Source of the DNA: Xenopus tropicalis
Taxonomy: Eukaryota > Chordata > Amphibia > Anura > Pipidae
Reading direction: 5' to 3'
Assembly: GCF_000004195.4 (NCBI RefSeq)
Contig: NC_030678.2
Span: 85,906,904-85,970,903 of the forward strand
Length of the DNA: 64,000 bases
A program made the position numbers and the translations under genes. Each line of letters begins with the position of its first letter. Position 1 is the first letter of the stretch. The notes below the pieces were generated by a model. That model did not search any database. It was not told the origin of the DNA and saw only the letters and a list, made by a program, of their open reading frames with translations. Shown one piece after another: positions 43,383 to 54,769 of this stretch.

Positions 43383-45385
43383 AAGTGCGTAGTGAAAGAG
43401 CAAGAGGGGCAAAAGTTCAGACCTCTTAGCACTCTAACATTTAGATCCAGCGTCTTTGTAATTGACCCCTAAGGATGGAGTAACTTTCCATTTTCATTAA
43501 GTAAGTTGATCAGCTTCCAATGGTAAATTGTGTTCATAGTTCTTGCAAGTTGCAGTCATGCAGTTTTAGGCACAAGGTTACATGAAAAAAAGGGAATTAA
43601 TCAAAGTTATTAGTGGTACAGAGAAAGCAGACCCTGCAGTTGCAGGGGGGGCTGGGGTACAGGGGGACCAGACTGTGGGGTCTGCTTCCTCTGTAGTTTT
43701 AGAAACTGTAGTACCCAATTACATTTTCATTTCATACGTGTGTGTGTGTTTATGTGTGGAAGTGTTTGTCGTTAAATGAAATGCAGATTTCTCCTGTCAC
43801 CACACCTTAAATGGTTATTGTTAGGAGGATCCCATTCAAGAAGAACAGGATTGATGATCCAGTGGATTTTCTAACCATTGTAGCATAGAGGAATACATTG
43901 CTAATGTTTTATCTAGATATCATGGATGGTATTATGGGGGCACAATACAAGCCCAGTGCCAATGCCCCCTAGCAAAGCACACTCAAGTAGGAGCAAATTG
44001 ACTCCTATGTTTGTGGCTTTAATCTAACAAGAACTAAGCAATTTTGTGATTTATAAGCATTTATTACTTAATCAGATATCGGTACCCTTAGGGTTAATAG
44101 CCCCTATGGCTAGGCAGAAGAGACTGTATCAAAGTTAGTTCATTTACATAGTTATACTATTGAATAGCAAACAGGGTTACCACTTTCTGCCACACTTTTA
44201 TATAGGTCTGGAAAAAGGATGGCATTTTGGCTTTCACCTGAGGAACATGGTGGATGCTGCTGGGAGCCTGGCATTGGCCCAATAAAAAAGAGACCCCAAG
44301 GGTATGGAGGCCCTTGGTAATGTCAGGGTAGCTCCCGTACAAGTACACTCTTGAAGTATGTCAGTTAGGGGTGAGCAAGAAAGAGCAGTCATGAGCGCCA
44401 ATGTAGGAGTGGCAGATTGGCAGACAATATTGCCTGTAGTGTAGGGATCCCAGTGGATAAGGAATCAGGATAGAGAATTCCTTTAGGTAATCCAGGCCAC
44501 CACAGAATGTCAGAGAGGTGAAGTTAGATTCCTGCCAAGTCTGTCTATGCTCTACTGTACATTTCATGTTGCTTGCACCACTTCCTTTAGAGAAAATGTA
44601 CTGTAGTAAAACACTGTGGATGTTTTGTTTGCAAGAACCTCTGGCATCCCCCGTCTTTATTTCTCTGTATCGCAGCAAGAAAGGTGTAATTCTAGGACAC
44701 TTTCACCTTCCTCTTCCATTTAGCGAAGGCCTATTCTGGATGAGAGAGTCCAGTGTGACCCATGTTCTACTTGTAATAGTCTGCAAAGGCAGTTATTTAG
44801 CTGATAAAGTAGTTACACAGAGATTACATAATTCATGTTAGAGTGGTCTTTCACTTTAAATAGACATGGTGCAAATGGAGAAGAAGAGTTTGCTGAAAAC
44901 ATTGTTTACTGTTTGATGCACTAGTGATTTCTCTGGCAATCAAGGAGTTTCTGACATCTTTCCTTTCTTTACAGTGTTTCAGAGGAGAAAAAAAAAAACA
45001 AGAAAAGAGCCAGAAAAACATGCTTGGGTTTAATTATTGATAAGACATGCTTTAATAATTCAGAAATGCAAATGAGGCTGGGTATCAGATTTTTCTGTAA
45101 GAGAGAGCCACCTGGGGAAAGCTCATTTGTGTAAGGCAGCAGAAGGGAACATGTTCTTAATTCAGTGCTGAAAATGTCTTAATGATGCTCTGTGTGATCA
45201 GCAAGTCTGGAGTCCTGGAAGAATTGTTGTGAGGTGGAAAAGACAAAAGAGAAAAATGTATGTTCCATGAGGGCACTATAGACAGACATTAAAGGCACAG
45301 GAATTGTTACAAAAGACAAACAAACAACATAAGCAATACTAAAAAACCTGCCTTTACAAGATGTAAATGTTTTGGTGTTTTTGAA
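43383..45385. other. No gene recognised
   Basis: Spacer. 45010-45130 (GGTTTAATTATTGATAAGAC, AATTCAGAAATGCAAATGAG) has homeodomain-, GATA- and octamer-like words and could be a conserved regulatory element, a guess only. Confidence 0.45.
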
Positions 45386-45388
45386 TAA

Positions 45389-45521
45389 GGGCTCTAGCAC
45401 ACGGGGAGATTAGTCGCCCGCGACATCTACAAAAAGCAGGTGATGGCAACTCGGGGAGATTAGTCGCCCGCAAACAGGGAGATTTGTCGTGGGCGACAAA
45501 TCTCCCCGTGTGCCAGAGCCC
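45389..45521. mobile_element. Harbinger-type MITE (GGGCTCTAGCACACGGGG ends)
   Basis: Left GGGCTCTAGCACACGGGGAG, right CTCCCCGTGTGCCAGAGCCC, with TAA on both sides (45386-45388 and 45522-45524). It is 133 bases long. GGGGAGATTAGTCGCCCGC is present twice inside, so the left terminus has been partly duplicated. Confidence 0.85.
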
Positions 45522-45524
45522 TAA

Positions 45525-47399
45525 TGGAAAAAAACACTCCCCTCCCAAAATGAAAATTGCATTAATCTTCTGCATGTTTCAGCAGCAGTATGTATGCATA
45601 TATAGAAACAAATAGAGCTTATTTATTAACAACTGGGTACATTTAAACTTTTACAGTTGAAAGTGAATGTGTGTGTATGAATTTTTCAAGCTAATTTGGA
45701 AATTAATGCAAACACTGGTAGAGAAAGTACATGGGAGCTGAGTACCGAATTATTTATGGGATAGGGTCAAAAATAAATAAGAGTTTGGGCTACTGATCTT
45801 TTATTCAGGTCCCCCCCTGTTTATCCTATTATGAGTTTTTGAGGTTCTTTCTCAATAGTTTGTACATTATGGAAGTGCCATTTTTTGGTTGCTGGTCACA
45901 ACCTATTAACCAGACATCTACAAAAAGCAGTTTTTAAAAGAAGGAGAAAAGAAGTGTAGGAATCCATAGAGTTAATAATCCCTATGGCCTTATCCCTTAC
46001 AATTCCTAGTTTGCTGTTACTATGCAGAATCATGTTACCAGGTTTGCTATTTGCATCTGTGCATTTATTGGCCCTTAGATAGAATGACCACTTCTTGCAC
46101 AATGTAATATAGTGTCAGGCAGGAAGGGCAGCTGGCAGCGCCAGTTGCGCTGCGCAGTTATTTGGCTTGTTATGGTGTATGTTTATTCAAAGTTGGTTGT
46201 TTGTTATACAAACATTTGTTTTGTGTTCATGAGATATTTTGTATATTATTTGTTCTTTATGATATGTTTTAAATTAAAACTTTGATTGTTGTTAATAAAT
46301 GTTCTGCGGCCATTTTTATCCCAAGAATTGGTGTCCATGTGTTTATTGGGGTTGGTAAGTAAAAGAGGCAAAAGGGTTAAGGTTGGGAGAAAGGCAGGTC
46401 AAGATCCAACGTTGCTCACGTCATGTCAACACTCTCATACTTCTCACACTGTTGAGAGATTCCATGCACTCTAGTATTAAAAAGGTTAATGTAAGCACAC
46501 ACTCTTCCTACCAGCAGTCAAAGGGTTAATCAGAATACAGCAGGCAGAGGGATAAGGCACCCAGTTACTTTTAGGGTAGTGTTCTTTTAGAGCATCAAGG
46601 AAAAATCTTTTTATATTTTATATTTAATATTATAAAAGATATAACAGTGCATATGTACAAAAAGTTTTTACAGGAAAGATGTACAGTTACTGTAAATAAC
46701 TACAAACATTTTTAAAATAAAAAGGTAAAAAGTCCCATACTGAACTAATGGTATAACAAGTCCTTTTATTACTGGAGTCAAGGGGAAATCGAAATTGGTC
46801 CTCCAAAGTAAAGCCAATTTACTGAGAGCTGACTATTTATCACAGTGTGCAGGGGCATCACGTAACTGGACACGCCCCCTTCCCTCAAGAATGCAGAAGG
46901 GGTGTCAACAATTGAGGGCACAATGTCAGTTTTTTTTACCTCCTGTGTGTATGGACTGGAACAATAATATAATGACCATAACTCCTTATGGGAACATAGT
47001 AGAGAGATAATATTATATTCATTAGTTATGATTTTTCTAACCGGTTCATACACACTAAACAATACTGTGTGACCTGCCCCTGGCCATATATCCCTACCTG
47101 ACAAACCCAATACCAAGGTCATATTTGGGCTTGTTTGGCAATATTGTACTGAACCCATAACCAATTTTTTTTACGTTGTTGTTACAACAGGTTTGGATTT
47201 TGGGATGAGTAATCAATTTGACTTTATAATATAATGTGACCTCCATATCACCTATGAGGGGTGAACACATTTTATAGCTTTTATCAGTCAATTATCAGCC
47301 AGGACTTGGAGGAAAGCATCACAGGTTGTAAAACCTTTACATATGGGTAATTCCAGACTTTAGTGAATAGAGGGCTGTTTAATATCTGCTTCTGGTACT
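45525..47399. other. No gene recognised
   Basis: 45913-45930 repeats 18 bases (GACATCTACAAAAAGCAG) found inside the MITE at 45422. Otherwise AT-rich spacer with AATAAA-type words near 46293, and no coding similarity. Confidence 0.45.
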
Positions 47400-47582
47400 C
47401 AGGGGCGCTTCTGCCATTAGGCGAGTTGAGAAACTCGCCTCAGGCGGCAGAAGCGCCCCAGTTACCAGGGGCGGCAAAAAGCCGCTCCTGGTAACTTTAA
47501 GAGCCGAATTTCCGGTTTTTAAACCGGAAATTCGTCTCTTCTAGTGCAGAGAGCGCAAATTCTGCACCCAGAATCGCCCCTG
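47400..47582. mobile_element. hAT-type MITE with 8-base target duplication
   Basis: Starts CAGGGGCGCTTCTG and ends CAGAATCGCCCCTG. CTGGTACT lies on both sides (47392-47399 and 47583-47590). It is 183 bases long and includes two strong hairpins: TACCAGGGGCGGC with GCCGCTCCTGGTA, and CGAATTTCCGGTTT with AAACCGGAAATTCG. Confidence 0.92.
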
Positions 47583-47591
47583 CTGGTACTC

Positions 47592-48540
47592 GTAGAATTT
47601 TTTATTATTTTTAATACCTTGGCCTGCTATATTAACTCTTACAGGCCTGTATCATGACAGCTTTACGTGAAATAACCCATATGCGTCAAGCGTATGGTCC
47701 TGTGGGTACACATGCATAACTTGTTTTTAAAAGGACTGAATAAATATTGATTTTATATTCAGCAATGTTTTGGTTGCTCCGTACATTATTCTTTGAAATA
47801 CCCCATATGTCACAGAATTTATCTTAATGAAATCTGACCTATTTAACCCTTGTCATGCTTGCATGATTCTTTTATCTTGCCACTTTTCATATTCCAGCAA
47901 ACATTAAATACTGCACAGAAAAACCTGGAACCAAGAGATCATTGGCCAAGGTTACTTTTATGTTGGCACTATAAATTCTACTAATGTCAGCACTATAACA
48001 TAAGGAGATCACATTTAAATTATGGTGCATATGCAAATGAATATATTACATGCAGAGAGACATTTGCAAAGGGGGCTTTCTTCCAAATACAGACTGCATG
48101 TATAGTGAGTATAACTTTGTTCACAGTTTGTGCTGTCCTTACCATAAATATGCAGCTCATGAATTCCCATTCATTTTGCTTTGATAAAATATAAGGTGTG
48201 TGGTAGTACTCTAACTAAGTTTTTTGTTTTGTACATATGAATAAAGTATAGCATTGTGCGCTCCATGATCTGTAGGCACCCAATTACTTTACTGAAAATG
48301 TTTTGCAGTGCAAAATATGATATCCTGACCCAAAAATAATGCTTGAAAGGAAGCTGCAGTCTTACTGCCAAATAAAGCTGTATTAAGTTTATCATTTCTA
48401 TCACACATACAAATTCTGCATATGGTTTCTTTCCACCTGATCCCCCAAGCCCTGTACTTGGGCATGGGTTAATTTTCCTTGTGTTTATGATTCTTAAACT
48501 GTCCATAAGCTCAGGTAACTGACATCAAGCAAGACCAGCC
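47592..48540. other. No gene recognised
   Basis: AT-rich spacer. Confidence 0.45.
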
Positions 48541-48547
48541 TGAGCAT

Positions 48548-49345
48548 ATGTATGTATATCTTTATTTATAAAGATAACTGCAATATAAGTGCTAGTTCCC
48601 AGATAAGGTGCTGTGTGAGTGCTCCAAAAGGTAGTCTTTAAGTTTAATTTTAAATAGACTTGGGGAGGATTCTCTCCAGAGGAAATCAGGGAGGGCACTC
48701 AAAATGTAAGGGGCAGCAAGGCAGAAAGGTTTAAGGCAGGATATGGCAGGAGAAGTGGGGGGTGCAACCAAGCGGTTGCTCTGTGAGGAGTCAGCCAGGA
48801 ACATATAGAGACACAAGAGAAGAGATGTAGTGAGGAGCAGAGGAATGGAGGGCTTTTAAAGGTTAAGAGAAGGAGTTTGTAAGATATTCTTTGTTTAATG
48901 GGAAGCCACGATAAGGACTTTAGCAGGGGAAGGGCCTGAACTCTACCGGATGAGAATCCTGGTAGCAGTATTTAATACAGACTGTAGGGGTAGAGATAGA
49001 GGTTAGGGAGGCCATTTAGTAGCAGGTCATAGTAGTCAAGTCGGGATAGAACGAGAGCATGCATGAGCAGCCTAGCTGTTGCAGTAGAAAGAAAGGGACG
49101 GATTATGGCATTATTGTGTAAGAAAAAGTGACAGGTTTTGACAGGGGTGTTAATATGGTCAGAGAAGGAGAGACAGGAGTCAAAGATCACACCCAAACTA
49201 TGTGCCAAGTCAACAAGGTTGATGAGCATGCCGTCAATAGACTTAGTAAAGGGGGAGTAGGACCAGGCTTAGGAGGAAAGATCATTAGTTCAGTTTTTGT
49301 TAGGTTCACTTTGAGGTGGCATTGGTTCATTTAATTGGAGATTGC
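48548..49345 (-). mobile_element. 5'-truncated CR1/L2/Rex-type LINE, minus strand
   Basis: The minus strand carries the C-terminal end of ORF2 and a short 3' region with AATAAA (TATAAATAAAGATATACAT, about 48545-48570). The same family left the fragment at 20540-20870. The 5' edge lies near 49345, where coding similarity stops. Confidence 0.8.
48600..49229 (-). pseudogene. LINE reverse transcriptase C-terminal part, broken
   Basis: On minus, from 49229: LAHSLGVIFDSCLSFSDHIN, TARLLMHALVLSRLDYYDLL (the SRLDYCN block of CR1/L2-group LINEs) and LLNGLPNLYLYP. A shift and stops follow. Then SVLNTATRILIR (NAAARLL block), KSLSWLPIKQRISYKLLLLT (the LHWLPV block) split across frames, and ALPDFLWRESSPSLFKIKLK near the C-terminus at about 48620. 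The order is correct for a LINE ORF2 tail. The RT catalytic core is missing. At least two frameshifts are needed to read through, so it is inactive. Confidence 0.82.
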
Positions 49346-49529
49346 TAGGAGGCAGTTAGAGATTCAAGTCTCAGTTTCAACTTTTAATGAAAGGGTCGAA
49401 AAATAAAATTGGAATATGCAGTGGGTTGGCTAGAAAAAAAAAAGGTGCTGTTGGCATTTTCATGTAGGTGGGCAAAGTTTTGCCAACCTTTATTTCATGT
49501 AGTCCCATAGGAGAGATTTGGATAACTAA

Positions 49530-49716
49530 AGCTGGCCATACACGTACTGATATTATCGTGCCAAACCTCGTTTCATATGATATTCAGTGCGTGCATGGTG
49601 GATTGACAAGATGACCAATATCGCAAAGGCTGTGGATTTCGATCATCTCGTTGATTGGGCAGGTTAACAACAATTGGAGAAATGAATGATCGTAATTACT
49701 ACATGTATGGACACCT
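49530..49716. mobile_element. Short Harbinger-type MITE
   Basis: Left AGCTGGCCATACACGTACTG, right ATGTATGGACACCT, with TAA on both sides. It is related at the ends to the elements at 2504 and 24487 but differs inside. Confidence 0.75.
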
Positions 49717-50120
49717 TAAGAGTTGGTCATGATTTATAGTTGGGAAGGGAGAGTTTTTCCTTTTTCCAGGTCAAAGTATTTTCATATTTGACCAGGGGTG
49801 TCAGGATTCCTTAAAAGAGAAGTCACTACAGTTTCTGACCCTTTGGTACCCACTAGCAGAAGGAGGTGGTGTGCTTTTACAATCAAATCAGCAGCAGCCA
49901 ATAGACTGAATCTTTTAGTTGATTTTAAGAATTGTTGGCACACAGATATTGGCGTCCATAGAAAATTTTCCAGAGGGCCAAAGTCAATGTCATCAATCAA
50001 AAATAACTTGTTTTTATAGGCAAGTATACAATAACTAGGTGCCACGTTTGTAAGAAACCAATTTATTTGCAAAGCTAATAATGTTGCCCACAATTTACAT
50101 AATTGTTTAATTTGGGGCTG
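49717..50120. other. No gene recognised
   Basis: Spacer. The two opposite short frames here have no similarity. Confidence 0.45.
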
Positions 50121-50123
50121 TTT

Positions 50124-50260
50124 AAAGGAGAAGAAATGGTACAATCAGGAGGGGGTGCCAAATGTTAGGCACCCCCAGTGATTGTTATCACTTACCTGAT
50201 TCCCTCTGAGTTGGTGCTCCTGTTAGCAGAAAACAGCACAAGGCCCGGGTACATACACAA
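50124..50260. mobile_element. T2-type element fragment
   Basis: TTAAAGGAGAAGAAATGGTA at the left, then GGGGGTGCCAAATGTTAGGC and CAGTGATTGTTATCACTTAC. The first ~85 bases match 61719-61803. No right end is seen before the tandem repeats. Confidence 0.65.
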
Positions 50261-50464
50261 GCAAATTTTGCCTGTTTTCCACACTGAAGCAGAGCCATAT
50301 CCTAACACAGTATCACACAGTTTCTCACACAAACATCAAAGGGGCCCACCAAACACACAAGTGCGTGTGCCACTGCAACTGCCACCCTAACCCCTCACAG
50401 CTTTTGCCTAGGATCTCACAAAATGCACTGTGCTTTGCTAAACCCTTTAGTCATAATTACTTAT

Positions 50465-51185
50465 ACATACCAGTAAGATAACTGCATATATGCATTATGA
50501 GCACATTAATTTCAGACATGCCAGTAAGATCACTGCAAAAAATGGACAATATACACCTTAACTGCAGATATGCCAGACACTGCAGAAATAAAATATGAGC
50601 ACATTAACCCAAGATATGCCAGTAAGATCACTGCAAAATGGACACTGAGCATATTAACCCTGATCATGCCAGTAAGACCACTACCGAAATGGAATATTAA
50701 CCCATTAACCCCAGACATGCCAGTAAGATCACTGCAAAAAATTTACAATATACACCTTAACTGCAGATATGCCAGACACTGCAGAAATAAAATATGAGCA
50801 CATTAACCCAAGATATGCCAGTAAGATCACTGCAAAATGGACACTGAGCATATTAACCCTGATCATGCCAGTAAGACCACCACTGAAATGGAATATAAGC
50901 CCATTAACCCCAGACATGCTAGTAAGAACACTGCAGAAATGGATTATGAGCCTATTAACCTCAAACATGCTGGTAAAATCACTATAGAAATGAAATATGA
51001 TTATATTACCTCCTGGATGGATAATGTAGCATTAGCATATTAACCCCAGACATACCAGTAAGACCTCTGAAGAAATAGATTATGAGCACATCCAAGGCTC
51101 TAAGATCACTATGAAAAATGGACAATAAACCGATTAACCCCAGCCATACCAGTAAGATCACTGCAAAAAATGGAGTAAAAGTATT
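50465..51185. repeat. 50-base tandem repeat with 199-base higher-order unit
   Basis: About 14 diverged monomers of ~50 bases, each with ATGCCAGTAAGATCACTGC and a segment like ATGAGCACATTAACCC. The block 50522-50720 is repeated almost exactly at 50721-50919, a four-monomer higher-order unit of 199 bases. Monomers outside this pair are more diverged. Reading frames through the array simply repeat the same peptide and are not genes. Confidence 0.92.
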
Positions 51186-52510
51186 ACTTGGCAGAATGCC
51201 ATATATGTTTCATCTTTCTTAGTGCTGCCATACTACTTTGCCCTGCCTCCTGCATAGGTAAAATTCATGCATAATGATTTAATATGGTTGTATATTCCAC
51301 AGTGGAATGCACAGCCATATTTACATTGTTTCATTTCATAAGAAGAGAGCATTTTCAGGCAGCTAACGGACAGTGTGGCCCAACGGGGCCAGAGGAGTGG
51401 TAAGAGGGCTGTCAACTGTCCAGTACTGCAGCTGTTAATAGTAATCAACCCATTTTGAAAAAGTGTTACATTCAGAAGCATAGATCTTTATAAATTATAG
51501 GGGTTTGGGTACAAAAGCCTGATATAGTAATTCAACATTTCTAGCAATTTTGTGTTGAAGCTTTAGTTCAACTTTCCCAGTACTGTACTAAAATCTTAAG
51601 CCACATTGTAACCCAACTCATCCCTTGAAACTTTAATGAACAAGACCCATTTGTAAGGACTTCAGAGTGCAACACAATTGTACATACATATCTGTACAGG
51701 TAGTTTAAAAGAATGGATGTTTAACTTGTACAGCATCAACATCTATAAAATGTGATTTCCATTGTCTTAGCAGATATTGATTTGAGGTCACCAGTGTCCC
51801 TGCTTCCTTTTCTCTGATTATACACATTTTAATACAGACCATTTCCTGGGCCTTGTTGTCAAGGTAACCACCAGCTTTGAAGCTCAGGACTTGCTTAAAA
51901 GGGACTGAAGAAAGATACAGAATGAGCAATGAACACTTTTTCATGAACAGTGATGGCAAGAACTCCATGTATTATTTCATATAATGTTAAGTAATTAAAT
52001 TAAACACATTACATTGAGAGATTGTGTATATATTAGTTATGAAATGTCATGCCTTTTATGAAGCACAAAACACATTTTCATTCTTCTTTTTGCACTTTGG
52101 AACAAATGTAATGCAAAATTTAAAAGTAAGCCCCATTATCATATTGCATTCACAGGTTAATTTTCTCAGTATTAATTAATTAAGATGTACGTTGTAATCT
52201 ACAGAGAAAAAAGTGCAACCAGATAGTATCCATCTAGGATAATTAGTCATTTAGCATGTGGAACTATAGGGCAAATTTATTACAGTTGGGTCTAGGGGTC
52301 AACAAAATCAAACACACAGTGTTGAGTGAAATATACAACCACCTAAAACCTGCCAAGATTTTATAGAAGCCAATGGGAAGCGTATCTTCAGCTTTCAAGC
52401 CAATCGATGTTTTAGGTTTCTTTATAGTTTATTATATGAGAATGAAACCCACATACTTAAATTATGCTGCTGGAGTTGCCACCCTCCTGAACTTCAGTGG
52501 TAAACATTTG
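51186..52510. other. No gene recognised
   Basis: AT-rich spacer without identifiable elements. Confidence 0.45.
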
Positions 52511-52512
52511 TC

Positions 52513-52645
52513 CTAAGGCTAATGGTATATCGGGAGATGTGTTGCCCTCAGTTAAATCTGGGCTGCCAAGGGCGACAAATCTCCCTGAAATGCTTTCCCG
52601 CCAGCAATAACATTGCCGGCGAGAAACATACTTTTTTTCCTAAGG
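52513..52645. mobile_element. Possible MITE remnant
   Basis: CGGGAGATGTGTTGCCCTC, AAGGGCGACAAATCTCCCTG and hairpin GCCAGCAATAACATTGCCGGC resemble the interior of the element at 45389. The ends are not clear. Confidence 0.4.
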
Positions 52646-52684
52646 ATACTTCCTGTATTTGGAGAAAAAATCTGCACATTAAAA

Positions 52685-53240
52685 GAGGTATATGGATGAT
52701 GTGTTCATGATATGGAAAGGGACAGAGTAGAATTTCAAGGTGTTTTTCTGCACATAAATTCCTGAGTTTACCTCAGAATAAAGTGAATGTGATGTGTCCC
52801 TATCAGAAGGTTTTGTCACTTTATGTGCAAAGAAACTGATTAAAAAAATATTGCTGATGAAAAACAGTTTTTACCCACCATGGGTCACCAGAGGTATACC
52901 TAAAAACTGATTATTAAGGGAATGATGGATTACCTCTAACAATGATTTATTTGAAGATGTAGCAGAAAGAGGTAATAGTTAAAAAAAAAGAGTTCATAAA
53001 AGTAAAAAAGGGGAAAATTAGAAATTGAAACAAGACAATACATATAGTCAACACTGGTTTTATTTGAAAAAAAAATGTAAAAAACATTAGGGAACCTTAC
53101 AAACAGATGCATATCCCTTATTCTATTTTGAGAGAGGTGTATAAGGTGACAAGTACAAATGCTGATATTAAAACCACTTTTAGAATGAGCCACAGAAGAG
53201 TCCATGTAACACAGTGGAAATTGGGGTCTTTTTTGTGACA
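52685..53240 (+). pseudogene. PLE reverse transcriptase fragment
   Basis: Forward frames give KRYMDDVFMIWKG (RT motif C, YMDD). After stops, YPPWVTRGIPKN and LLREWWITSNNDLFEDVAER follow, which correspond to the PLE linker between RT and nuclease (the block GIPKSQLLRLRR.CSN...FE in intact elements). Later YSILREVYKVTSTNAD and FRMSHRRVHV are more doubtful. Stops occur after the WKG block and at several later points. The nuclease is not recognisable. The protein belongs to a different PLE lineage from the 8.6-kb element. Confidence 0.75.
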
Positions 53241-53322
53241 AAGACTATCACAATTGGGGATGTTTTCTCTGGAGGAGTTATGATTACTTTTTACAAGTAC
53301 ATTAGAGGACATTACAGATAGG

Positions 53323-54530
53323 TACCGTATATACTCGAATATAAGCCGAGTTTTTGAGCACTAAAAATGTGCTCAAAAAGTAAACCTCGGCTTATACTCG
53401 AGTATATGGTATGGATGTGCCCCCCCACGGACTTGTGTCCCTGCGTACCTGCGCCCGTGCTCTCCCTATGCCAGCTTCCCAGAACGCCATCCTAACTGTG
53501 CGCTCTGCTCTTCACCTGTGCGCGCTTCTGATCTGCTTGGCGCCGCAGTCGCGCCAGTGACGTCACGCGCCCCTTCAGTTACTCGTGGCCTGATCTTACA
53601 AGGTCTAAGATCAGGCCACGAGTAACTGAAGGGGCGCGTGACGTCACTGGCGCGACTGCGGCGCCAAGCAGATCAGAAGCGCGCACAGGTGAAGAGCAGA
53701 GCGCACAGTTAGGATGGCGTTCTGGGAGCTGGCATAGGGAGAGCACGGGCGCAGGTACCCAGGGACACAAGTCCTCCAGTAATGGCCTGCAGTATATGCA
53801 GTATGCAATTAATCCTAAACGATTTTGCTATGTAGGAGTCAGGGGAAACTTTATCTTAGAATTTTAGATTGATGGTTTCTGATTAATAAAAAATTATTTT
53901 GTTTCACCGACACTTGTAATCCATGCATTTATAGTATCAAACTGGAAAGGGCTATTGTCATTGCTGTTTTTATTACCTTAGGCATTGGTAGAACATCACA
54001 GATTACCAATGGCTGCACCAACTCCTGTACCATTTCTGCTAATCTTAAATGTGCTTTTCTTGGTAATCAATATAGACTTTGGAATCCCATGATACTAGTG
54101 GAAGGCCAGCCTGAGTAGGGGATTATCTAAATGTTCCGTCCTGGTTTTGTCTGTCCTGTTTAAGCCTGTTCCAACTTGCTCCTACCTGTCCTGCACTTGT
54201 CAGGCCAGTTGTTCCCGTTCTTTGCCTTTTCCAGTCTCTCCTAAACTTTGCCCACTCCACCATGTCTAGTCCCTTTCTAGTACCTTTCTTAGGCCACCAC
54301 TGTCTAAAACACTATACTATATATATTTCTTAAGCTAGACAGGGGGCAATTTTTGGGATACTCAATTAAACCAAAGTGTGAGCACACTTTGTGTGCTGGC
54401 TCACTCGCACCAGTCCTACTGGTGACACCCTAGGCTTATACTCGAGTCAATAGGTTTTTCCAGTTTTCTTAGGTAAAATTAGGTACCTCGGCTTATACTC
54501 GGATCGGCTTATACTCGAGTATATACGGTA
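53323..54530. mobile_element. TA-flanked inverted-repeat element inserted in a LINE
   Basis: The left end (TA)CCGTATATACTCGAATATA and right end CTCGAGTATATACGG(TA) are inverted repeats with TA outside, consistent with a Tc1/mariner-type target. A second pair of the same motif lies inside (CGGCTTATACTCGAGTATAT at 53388, GGCTTATACTCGAG at 54432 and 54490). No transposase frame. It includes the large palindrome at 53429-53774 and an AT-rich stretch to 54430. Confidence 0.75.
53429..53774. repeat. 346-base GC-rich near-perfect palindrome
   Basis: The left arm 53429-53598 and right arm 53606-53774 are complementary almost base for base, with the spacer CAAGGTC. Each arm carries TGACGTCA (the CRE consensus) and ATGGCGTTCTGGGA-type sequence. 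GC content is far above the surrounding DNA. Confidence 0.92.
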
Positions 54531-54769
54531 CCCTTTTTACAAAGAAGATAACAAACAAGAGGCCACCCCTTTAAATAAAAACAATTATTATAAGATCACT
54601 TAAGAACAAATTTATCAATATTTAAATTACTGCAAAACGAGTTTTTTCGAACTAAAACTCACAAACTCAAAGTAGAGCTTTAGAGTAGTAGCTTTAGAAA
54701 CTCAAATGTTCAAGATTAATTCAGCACAAAAAACTCAAATTTAAAAATCTGACATCTTAAAGCTGGGCA

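Larger units (their letters stand above)
53250..54590 (+). mobile_element. LINE fragment split by a MITE
   Basis: 53262-53322 encodes MFSLEEL..., then YKYIRGHYR-like residues. After the MITE (53323-54530), 54531-54590 continues with TAACAAACAAGAGGCCACCC, encoding QTRGHP. The two pieces together align with 36375-36520 of the LINE at 35968-36836 (FSLEKRR, YKYIRGDYR, NNQRTRGHPYR). Confidence 0.75.

Noticed and set aside
46778..47164. 128-codon frame on minus
   Set aside because: No similarity or motif recognised, and overlapping frames are open on plus.
50570..51043. Repetitive peptide frames in the tandem array
   Set aside because: The same peptide recurs because the DNA period is tandem. No start context or function.
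50465..51185. CRISPR-like regular repeats
   Set aside because: Adjacent ~50-base monomers with no unique spacers, in eukaryotic DNA. It is a tandem satellite.
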